From the NCBI GenBank assembly GCA_937897215.1, contig CALCBQ010000140.1:1-14521 (forward strand): a DNA stretch of 14,521 nucleotides, read 5' to 3'. This stretch comes from an uncultured Clostridia bacterium. Its GTDB lineage: Bacteria; Bacillota; Clostridia; Oscillospirales; Acutalibacteraceae. The notes under the pieces were generated by a model. The model ran no database searches. It saw only the letters and a program-made list of their open reading frames with translations, and was not told the DNA's origin. Positions 1 to 5,059 of this stretch are shown here, piece after piece. Made by a program: the position numbers and the translations under genes. Each line of letters starts with the position of its first letter. Position 1 is the first letter of the stretch.

Positions 1-594
1 CGCATACTCTGTAATTCTCAAGTACCAAACATCCTTTGATTTCTGAACAACATCGCTATGACAAATGTCGCACTTACCGCCTTGTGAGTCTTCATTTGAA
101 AGAACAACCTTACAAGATGGGCAGTAGTTAACTAATGTCTTATCACGGAAAGCAAGTCCGTTTTCAAACATTTTAAGGAAAATCCACTGTGTCCATTTAT
201 AGTATTTATCGTCAGTTGTATCAACTACTCTTGAATAGTCGAATGAGAAACCAACGCGTTTTAACTGACTTGTGAACTTTTCAATGTTCATATCAGTAAC
301 TTTTCTTGGATGAATACCTGTTTTGATTGCATAGTTTTCAGTTGGAAGACCGTATGCGTCAAAACCGATTGGGAAAAGCACATTGTAGCCTTGGAGTCTG
401 CGTTTTCTTGAAACTACTTCAAGGCCTGAGTATGCCTTGATATGACCAACGTGCATACCTGCACCTGATGGGTAAGGGAATTCAACAAGACCATAAAATT
501 TTGGCTTGTCAGAATTATCCTGTGCCTCAAAAACTTTTGCTTCTTCCCATTTCTGTTGCCACTTTTGTTCGGTAGCTTTAAAATCGTAATTCAT
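1..594 (-). CDS. leuS: Leucyl-tRNA synthetase, N-terminal part (cut by left edge)
   Basis: Cytoplasmic class Ia synthetase that charges tRNA-Leu with leucine using ATP. The first 198 residues are visible and the reading frame runs off the left edge. The class I nucleotide-binding motif HVGH is at residues 48-51, after the typical LeuS stretch FPYPSGAGM. GFDAYGLPTENYAI at about 77-90 and the KWTQWIFLKMFENGLAFR region at about 133-150 are LeuS-like. A zinc ribbon starts at C158/C161 and closes at C175/C178, at the entry to the editing domain. The ATG at 592-594 has AGAAGG 8 bases upstream (603-608). Only 41 bases separate it from the upstream rsfS, with no terminator and no room for a T-box leader, so it is probably read through from the operon. 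Identification is firm; the editing domain, KMSKS motif and C terminus lie outside the window. Confidence 0.97.
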   Translation of the reverse strand, partial: MNYDFKATEQKWQQKWEEAKVFEAQDNSDKPKFYGLVEFPYPSGAGMHVGHIKAYSGLEVVSRKRRLQGYNVLFPIGFDAYGLPTENYAIKTGIHPRKVTDMNIEKFTSQLKRVGFSFDYSRVVDTTDDKYYKWTQWIFLKMFENGLAFRDKTLVNYCPSCKVVLSNEDSQGGKCDICHSDVVQKSKDVWYLRITEYA

Positions 595-635
595 ATATAT
601 AACCTTCTTTAAAGAGATTTTTTACTTATTAATTT

Positions 636-989
636 TTATTCTGTAACAATATTGCTGATGTCGTATTCTTTTGCGTCGCCCCAAAGATGTTCAAGACTAT
701 AGAGTTCTCTTTGGTCTGGTGTGAAAAGATGAACAACTACTGTTCCGTAGTCGAGAAGTATCCAGCCAGTTGATTTACCCTCAACATGCTTTGGCTCAAC
801 GCCTTGTTTTGTAAGTGTATCCTGAACTTCGTCAGACAATGCACGAATATGAGTGCCTGAAGTACCTGTTGCGATTACAAAATAATCGGCAACTGATGTA
901 AGTTCAGTAATTTCAAGTGATTTTATATTAGTTGCTTTCTTGCTGTCAAGTGTAGCAACGATATTTTTCATTAATTCTGTTCTGTCCAT
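636..989 (-). CDS. rsfS: Ribosomal silencing factor RsfS (Iojap family)
   Basis: A 117-residue RsfS/YbeB protein. The family binds ribosomal protein uL14 on the 50S subunit and blocks joining to 30S, lowering translation in starvation. Family marks seen here are VADYFVIATGTS (about residues 32-43), GWILLDYGTVVVHLF (about 76-90) and YSLEHLWGDA near the C terminus; length is normal. The start was set at the ATG at 987-989 (protein begins MDRTELMKNI), preceded by AGAAAGGA at 1002-1009. A longer in-frame reading back to 1112 would run through the end of yqeK and adds 41 residues unlike the family. The yqeK stop codon ends one base upstream, so translation is probably coupled. The order nadD-yqeK-rsfS is the usual Bacillota arrangement. 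Confidence 0.95.
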   Translation of the reverse strand: MDRTELMKNIVATLDSKKATNIKSLEITELTSVADYFVIATGTSGTHIRALSDEVQDTLTKQGVEPKHVEGKSTGWILLDYGTVVVHLFTPDQRELYSLEHLWGDAKEYDISNIVTE

Positions 990-990
990 A

Positions 991-1569
991 TTATTTAATA
1001 ATCCTTTCTGCAAGAAAATTAAATGCTTTAACTGTATCAATGTGTATAGGTCTGCATTTTTTTGCATTGTCTTCAATAGTGAACGAAAGTCCACGAAGAC
1101 AAGTTTTATCAAGACTTTTTTCTGCTAACGCTCTCACTTCTAAAATATCAGGGTATTCGCGGTCTTCTGAAGTTAAATCCGCCACATAAATAATTTTTTC
1201 AAGTAGCGACATATCTTCTTTACCCGTTGTATGCCAACGAACTGCCGAAAGAATGTCTTTGTCAGTAACATTCAACTCTTTTCGAAGAAAAACTTCGCCC
1301 GCAATAGCGTGAAGAGTAACTGTAATGTTTTTTTCGCTTTCCGTTAAAAACTGCCCGTCATTTTCAATAAGTTCAAGCATCTTCTCAGGTGGTTCATATC
1401 TCATAATATCATGAATAAGACCTGCCGTATATGCTTTTTCTGCATCTCCACCGAAAATTTCAGCTAAATGCTTGGCTTGTTCAGCAACACAAATTGAGTG
1501 ATACAACCTTTGTGGTGTTAAACGGGTTTTAAGAATTTCAAGAAATTCAACGTTTCTTTCTGTATCCAT
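991..1569 (-). CDS. yqeK: YqeK, HD-domain diadenosine tetraphosphate hydrolase
   Basis: A 192-residue HD-domain protein of the YqeK family. Members studied in Gram-positive bacteria are symmetrical Ap4A hydrolases (Ap4A to two ADP) that use a metal centre. Metal-ligand candidates are all present: H24, H53-D54 (LIHDI), H87, H113 (VRWHTTG) and D131 (IIYVADLTS). The C-terminal CRPIHIDTVKAFNFL is typical of the family. The start was placed at the ATG at 1567-1569 (MDTERN), with GGAGA at 1582-1586 upstream, because the longer reading to 1611 overlaps nadD further and adds residues foreign to the family. Its 5' end overlaps the end of nadD by 23 bases, and it is followed after one base by rsfS. The pairing with nadD is common and links it to adenine dinucleotide metabolism. 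Confidence 0.92.
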   Translation of the reverse strand: MDTERNVEFLEILKTRLTPQRLYHSICVAEQAKHLAEIFGGDAEKAYTAGLIHDIMRYEPPEKMLELIENDGQFLTESEKNITVTLHAIAGEVFLRKELNVTDKDILSAVRWHTTGKEDMSLLEKIIYVADLTSEDREYPDILEVRALAEKSLDKTCLRGLSFTIEDNAKKCRPIHIDTVKAFNFLAERIIK

Positions 1570-2176
1570 AAAGTTTATGAGTCTCCATATATTCAATGAT
1601 TTCCGGGTCAACTATACCGTAAAGGCTACGCTCGTCGGCAATTCTTTCTCTGATTTCACTTGAACTTACCTCGTAAGCATCAAGGAGTGAGATATGTATA
1701 TTCTTACCGTCAAGTTTTGGCATATACACGCCTAATTTTTCGAAAGCGTAAGCACGAAGGGACTGAATGTTTTCGTCAGTATTTCTTGATGCAACACAAA
1801 CTGTGCATTTTTCAAGAATTTCTTTATGCTTGTACCACTTATGGAAGATAAGAAACATATCTGACCCGATAATCAAATACAATTCGTCATTAGGATATTT
1901 TTTCTTTAATTCTTCAATGGTATAAATTGTGTAACTATCAGACTCTCTGTCCATTTCCATAGTGCTGATTTCGTACTTTGGGTTTTTGAAAGCGATTTTA
2001 CACATAGCAAGACGGTCGCGATTATCTGCTAAATCATCACAACGCTTATGTGTAGGGAGTTTATTTGGAATAATAAGAACTTTGTCAAGTTCTAACTCCT
2101 CTGTCATTTTTTCAATCATTCTTGCGTGTCCCTTATGTGGGGGATTAAATGTTCCGCCGAAAATACCTATTTTCAT
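1547..2176 (-). CDS. nadD: Nicotinate-mononucleotide adenylyltransferase
   Basis: Transfers AMP from ATP to nicotinate mononucleotide, giving deamido-NAD, the penultimate step of NAD synthesis, in the cytoplasm. The 209-residue length is normal. The N-terminal GIFGGTFNPPHKGH contains the nucleotidyltransferase HxGH motif (H14, H17), and GSDMF (104-108) and SSSEIR (171-176) are the NadD-type substrate and phosphate-binding motifs; most relatives have SSTxIR at the last site. The C-terminal end VDPEIIEYMETHKLYG is family-like. The ATG at 2174-2176 has AAGGAAG at 2186-2192, encoded within the last codons of yhbY, whose stop codon lies 2 bases upstream. The 3' end overlaps yqeK by 23 bases. Confidence 0.96.
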   Translation of the reverse strand: MKIGIFGGTFNPPHKGHARMIEKMTEELELDKVLIIPNKLPTHKRCDDLADNRDRLAMCKIAFKNPKYEISTMEMDRESDSYTIYTIEELKKKYPNDELYLIIGSDMFLIFHKWYKHKEILEKCTVCVASRNTDENIQSLRAYAFEKLGVYMPKLDGKNIHISLLDAYEVSSSEIRERIADERSLYGIVDPEIIEYMETHKLYGYRKKR

Positions 2177-2178
2177 AA

Positions 2179-2490
2179 TTATTTTCTTCCTTTATTTTTT
2201 GCTTTCTTTTCGTCCTTATGAAGTTCAGGGTTATAACGATAGAAAATCATACTGCCACCAATTACACCAACGCAATCACTATTAGTTGCCTCTGCTAACT
2301 TCTGTGCAATTTCTTTTGGTTTTTCAGGGCTTGTTTCTAAAAGCACTTTAATTTTAATAAGTTCGCGTGCTTTAAGTGCATCATCAGTTTGCTTGATAAG
2401 GGCATCTGAAATTCCGCCTTTACCTACCTGAAATAATGCTTGAAGGCCGTTTGCCTGACCTCTCCAATATGCTCTTTCTTTGCTTGTCAT
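2179..2490 (-). CDS. yhbY: YhbY/CRM-domain RNA-binding protein
   Basis: A 103-residue single CRM (CRS1-YhbY) domain protein. Members associate with pre-50S ribosomal particles and are thought to help ribosome assembly. The hallmark GxxG loop is present as FQVGKGGIS (about residues 21-29), followed by the conserved DDALKARELIKIKVL helix-strand and the C-terminal GVIGGSMIFYR strand. The last 15 residues are a lysine-rich tail, which fits RNA contact. The start ATG at 2488-2490 has a strong AAAGGAG 6 bases upstream. It lies 2 bases before nadD and 27 bases after the membrane gene. The place next to nadD is typical of Bacillota (yqeI in Bacillus). Its exact role in this organism is inferred from the family. 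Confidence 0.94.
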   Translation of the reverse strand: MTSKERAYWRGQANGLQALFQVGKGGISDALIKQTDDALKARELIKIKVLLETSPEKPKEIAQKLAEATNSDCVGVIGGSMIFYRYNPELHKDEKKAKNKGRK

Positions 2491-2517
2491 ATTATTCTCC
2501 TTTTATAGTTAACAAGT

Positions 2518-3096
2518 CTAAAATGTAAATCCTAATTTTGACAAAATCAACATTGATGGTGGCATAAGTATTCCAACCACACCGAAAAAAATATACCAGT
2601 TATCTATTTTTATTCGAAGTTTAATCTGTTTGTTAAATCTTTTTGCTTTGAGCAAAAACCATAATGGCATGTGATATATTTTGCGCGTTCCCTGAATACA
2701 TAATATTTCTGTATATGCAAAACTTGTGGGAGTTAAATTTTTTCCAGGCATTTCAGGAGTATAAAACTTAATTTCAGTAATATCGTTCCAATCAATAAAG
2801 TGTTTCTTTGTATAAACACCCTCATCAGTTAAAACTGCAACTATTTCTCCAAAAAAATTCAAGTTGAGAATTGATAAGATTGAAAATATTAAAATAGGTT
2901 GAAATAACAATTTGATAATAATTAGTGTATCTTCTTTGACTTCAACACCTAAATCCAACAAGATATTCAACACATAAATACATCCTATAGACCACAAAAC
3001 TAAAATCAAAAACACAAAACACAATACTAAAATTGTAAAGCACCATTGTCTTCTCATTTTTATGCCACGAATATCTTTTAATTCACACCCTGTCAT
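2518..3096 (-). CDS. Membrane protein of unknown function, possible PH-like domain
   Basis: I do not recognise the family. The 192-residue protein has a short basic N terminus (KMRRQW), hydrophobic segments at about 18-42 and 58-82, a mostly beta-strand soluble part at about 85-165, and a third hydrophobic segment at about 167-188. The soluble part, with VLTDEGVYTKKHFIDWNDITEI, resembles bacterial PH-like (bPH/YcxB-type) domains linked to membrane helices; this is inference from pattern only. The ATG at 3094-3096 is preferred because AAGGGG (3103-3108) lies 6 bases upstream; a second ATG at 3055-3057 has no good site. The gene is noticeably AT-rich, with one 60-base line at its 3' end counted at 19 G+C, and it interrupts the common rdgB-yhbY-nadD order. 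It reads in the operon direction with 43- and 27-base gaps, so it is probably a lineage-specific insertion. Confidence 0.75.
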   Translation of the reverse strand: MTGCELKDIRGIKMRRQWCFTILVLCFVFLILVLWSIGCIYVLNILLDLGVEVKEDTLIIIKLLFQPILIFSILSILNLNFFGEIVAVLTDEGVYTKKHFIDWNDITEIKFYTPEMPGKNLTPTSFAYTEILCIQGTRKIYHMPLWFLLKAKRFNKQIKLRIKIDNWYIFFGVVGILMPPSMLILSKLGFTF

Positions 3097-3139
3097 AAAA
3101 TTCCCCTTGTCAACAGGACATTGAGTCGTCCCCTACAAA

Positions 3140-3727
3140 TTATAAATATTTCGGTAATTCTTCTACAAATTTTCTAAGCGCGTTTCCACGGTGGCTGACT
3201 TTATCTTTTTCTTCTGCTGAAAGTTCGCCGAATGTTTTGTCACCTACAAGGAATACAGGGTCGTAACCGAAACCGCCGTTACCTTGTACTTCGTGTGCAA
3301 TTACTCCTTCACAAGTGCCACGGACTGTGAAACTTCTGCCGTCAGGGAAACAACAACATACACAACTTACAAATCGTGCATTTCTTTCACTATCAGGAAC
3401 ATCTTTCAAAAGTCCTAAAAGCTTTTCGTTGTTTTTAGCATCATTTCCGTGTTCGCCACCGAAACGGGCAGAATAAACACCAGGCGCACCGTCAAGAAAG
3501 TCAACCATAAGCCCTGAATCGTCTGCCACACAGACCATTCCGCTTTCTTTACAACCACTGTCTGCCTTTAAGAAAGCGTTTTCTTCAAATGTAGTGCCTG
3601 TTTCTTCTACATCTGAAAGTTCAATACCTGCCATATCAGCAGTAAGTACATTTATTCCTAATGGGGCAAGAATTCTTTGTAATTCTGCCTGTTTTTTCAT
3701 ATTATGAGTTGCGATTAAAAAGTCCAA
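3140..3727 (-). CDS. rdgB: XTP/dITP diphosphatase (RdgB/HAM1 family)
   Basis: Hydrolyses XTP, dITP and ITP to monophosphates and pyrophosphate, keeping deaminated purines out of DNA and RNA. The 195 residues show the whole family pattern: N-terminal LIATHNMKK base-binding strand, TTFEEN (45-50), ADDSGL with the catalytic aspartate pair (68-73), GAPGVYSARFGG (80-91), GFGYDPVF (152-159) and SHRGNAL (178-184). The start codon is TTG at 3725-3727, because the family N terminus begins just before the IATHN motif and the next ATG (residue 10) would remove it; AAGGGG at 3733-3738 lies 5 bases upstream. The first 26 bases overlap the end of ftsY, so translation is probably coupled. Odd: a C-x-C-C-C run at residues 122-126, where relatives usually have small aliphatic residues. 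Confidence 0.96.
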   Translation of the reverse strand: MDFLIATHNMKKQAELQRILAPLGINVLTADMAGIELSDVEETGTTFEENAFLKADSGCKESGMVCVADDSGLMVDFLDGAPGVYSARFGGEHGNDAKNNEKLLGLLKDVPDSERNARFVSCVCCCFPDGRSFTVRGTCEGVIAHEVQGNGGFGYDPVFLVGDKTFGELSAEEKDKVSHRGNALRKFVEELPKYL

Positions 3728-4853
3728 AGAATCCCCTTCTCTTCTTTTCTTCTTTTGGTTCGGAGTCAGATGTTATCTCTTCTTCCTCTTCCAATCCTGT
3801 GTCATCTGTTTCGGGAGTTTCTTCAACTGTTCCACCGTTTTCATCGGTGTTTTCTTCTTGTAAAAGATTTTCATCAATGTTTTCGTGTTTTTCTTGACTC
3901 TCTTTACTAATTTCAAGTTGAATATCCTCCTCTTCTTTATAATCAATCTTATCAAACAAGCCGTCTGCAAATGCCTCCGGTTTGAACGGTTGCAAGTCGT
4001 CAATCTGTTCGCCTACGCCAATAAACTTAACCGGAATACCAAGTTCGTTCTTAATTGCGAGTACCACACCACCACGAGCAGTACCGTCAAGCTTTGTAAG
4101 TACAATACCTGTAATATCGGCAACACTCTTAAATTCACGAGCCTGATTAACTGCATTCTGACCTGTTGTTGCATCAAGAACTAAAAGCACTTCACGGTCA
4201 GAATATGGTAATTCACGGTCAATAACGCGGTAAATCTTATTAAGCTCGTCCATAAGATTTTTCTTGTTATGAAGACGACCTGCGGTATCAATAATGATGA
4301 TTTCGCTATCTCTTGCCTTTGCAGCACTGATTGTATCAAAAACTACTGCAGCAGGGTCTGCACCCTCTTTATGCTTAATAATATCAACGCCTGAACGGTC
4401 TGCCCAGATTTGCAACTGGTCAATAGCAGCAGCACGGAAAGTATCAGCAGCACCGAGAATTACGCTCTTGCCCTGCGCTTTATACATAGCAGCCATTTTA
4501 CCGATTGTTGTTGTTTTACCAACACCGTTAACACCGATAACGAGAATGATTGATGGCACTGTAATAAGCCCCATATCTTCGCCACCATAAAGCATTTCAG
4601 CAACGATTGTTTTAATCTGTTTGCGGATTGCCTCAGAGCCTTTTATTTTACCTTTTGAAACTTCTTCACGAAGTTTTTCTGTAATTTCTACGGCGGTTGT
4701 AACACCAACGTCGCCCATAACAAGAATTTCTTCAAGTTCGGTATAAAGGTCGTCAGTTACCTCGTCGAAGCTATCGAGCATATCGTCAATAGCTCCTGCC
4801 ATTTTATTTCTTGTCTTTGTAAGACCAAAATTGATTTTTTTGAAAATTCCCAT
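3702..4853 (-). CDS. ftsY: Signal recognition particle receptor FtsY with C-terminal acidic tail
   Basis: SRP receptor GTPase that docks Ffh-bound ribosomes at the membrane for co-translational insertion. The N-terminal amphipathic helix (MGIFKKINFGLTKTR) starts the NG domain directly. The GTPase motifs are all present: GVNGVGKT (107-114), DTFRAAA (137-143), DTAGR (189-193) and TKLDG (253-257). The NG domain ends near residue 303. Residues 304-383 form an unusual extension, rich in E and D with an EEEEE run at 355-359, ending KKRRGFFGLFNRNS. Acidic A domains normally precede NG; here it follows. The ATG at 4851-4853 has AAAGGA 8 bases upstream (4862-4867). The upstream neighbour smc is separated by the hairpin repeat; the 3' end overlaps rdgB by 26 bases. 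FtsY identity is certain; the role of the tail is inference. Confidence 0.97.
   Translation of the reverse strand: MGIFKKINFGLTKTRNKMAGAIDDMLDSFDEVTDDLYTELEEILVMGDVGVTTAVEITEKLREEVSKGKIKGSEAIRKQIKTIVAEMLYGGEDMGLITVPSIILVIGVNGVGKTTTIGKMAAMYKAQGKSVILGAADTFRAAAIDQLQIWADRSGVDIIKHKEGADPAAVVFDTISAAKARDSEIIIIDTAGRLHNKKNLMDELNKIYRVIDRELPYSDREVLLVLDATTGQNAVNQAREFKSVADITGIVLTKLDGTARGGVVLAIKNELGIPVKFIGVGEQIDDLQPFKPEAFADGLFDKIDYKEEEDIQLEISKESQEKHENIDENLLQEENTDENGGTVEETPETDDTGLEEEEEITSDSEPKEEKKRRGFFGLFNRNS
3725..3738 (-). promoter_or_regulatory. Ribosome binding site and TTG start of rdgB inside ftsY
   Basis: The minus strand reads AAGGGGATTCTTTG here. AAGGGG pairs well with the 16S rRNA tail and sits 5 bases before the TTG. 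The same bases encode R-R-G-F-F near the FtsY C terminus in another frame. No in-frame ATG exists upstream of the conserved RdgB IATHN motif, so this site decides the start. Confidence 0.8.
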
Positions 4854-4881
4854 AGGTAATATCCTTTCATAAGAGAATTAT

Positions 4882-5054
4882 GCCTTCCCCTTGAGGGGCG
4901 CGAGCGTCCAGTGGACGCTGAATTAGCGCTGTCTGAGCCGGCAGGCGAGTAATGAAGGGGGACCGCTTGCGGTGGATGAGGTGGAAATTAACGGATACTT
5001 CGTATCCTACACCTCATCAGTCGCTTCGCGACAGCTTCTCCTCAAGGAGAAGCC
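4882..5054. repeat. MITE/REP-like hairpin-rich repeat between smc and ftsY
   Basis: About 173 bases with no coding content and made of consecutive perfect hairpins. Stems seen on the plus strand are CCCC/GGGG at 4887-4898, AGCGTCC/GGACGCT at 4903-4919, ACCGC/GCGGT at 4962-4973, GGATAC/GTATCC at 4993-5007, GTCGC/GCGAC at 5020-5032 and GCTTCTCC/GGAGAAGC at 5034-5053. The two ends are imperfect inverted repeats of each other: the right end reversed (GGCTTCTCCTTGAGGAG) matches the left end (GCCTTCCCCTTGAGGGG) at about 14 of 17 positions. It is GC-richer than its surroundings. Flanks are AT-rich, and no convincing target duplication can be picked. This is the build of small non-autonomous repeats common in gut clostridia; only one copy lies in the window, so repetition itself is not shown here. 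Confidence 0.75.
4975..5018. repeat. Nested long stem within the repeat element
   Basis: GATGAGGTG at 4975-4983 pairs perfectly with CACCTCATC at 5010-5018 and encloses the GGATAC/GTATCC hairpin at 4993-5007. A two-level structure would form in the smc-ftsY transcript and could also form as a cruciform in DNA. There is no uridine run after it on the minus strand, so it does not look like an intrinsic terminator. Confidence 0.7.
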
Positions 5055-5059
5055 AAATA

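Noticed and set aside
990..1112. N-terminal extension of RsfS by 41 residues
   Set aside because: It runs through the yqeK 3' end, does not resemble the family, and the ATG at 987-989 has its own ribosome binding site and matches the family start.
1570..1611. N-terminal extension of YqeK by 14 residues
   Set aside because: It deepens the overlap with nadD and adds no family-like sequence; the ATG at 1567-1569 has GGAGA upstream.
3661..3897. Plus-strand serine/valine-rich frame of 78 codons
   Set aside because: It is the antisense of the acidic FtsY tail, whose GAA/GAT codons read as TTC/ATC and TCT/TCA on the other strand.
5034..5053. Perfect hairpin right after the smc stop, considered as an intrinsic terminator
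   Set aside because: No uridine run follows it on the minus strand; the next bases are TGTCGCG. It is better explained as the end of the repeat element.
4882..5054. Hairpin series considered as a CRISPR array or riboswitch
   Set aside because: The hairpins differ in sequence and spacing, so there is no direct repeat-spacer pattern. No known aptamer core is recognisable, and the inverted ends fit a mobile repeat better.
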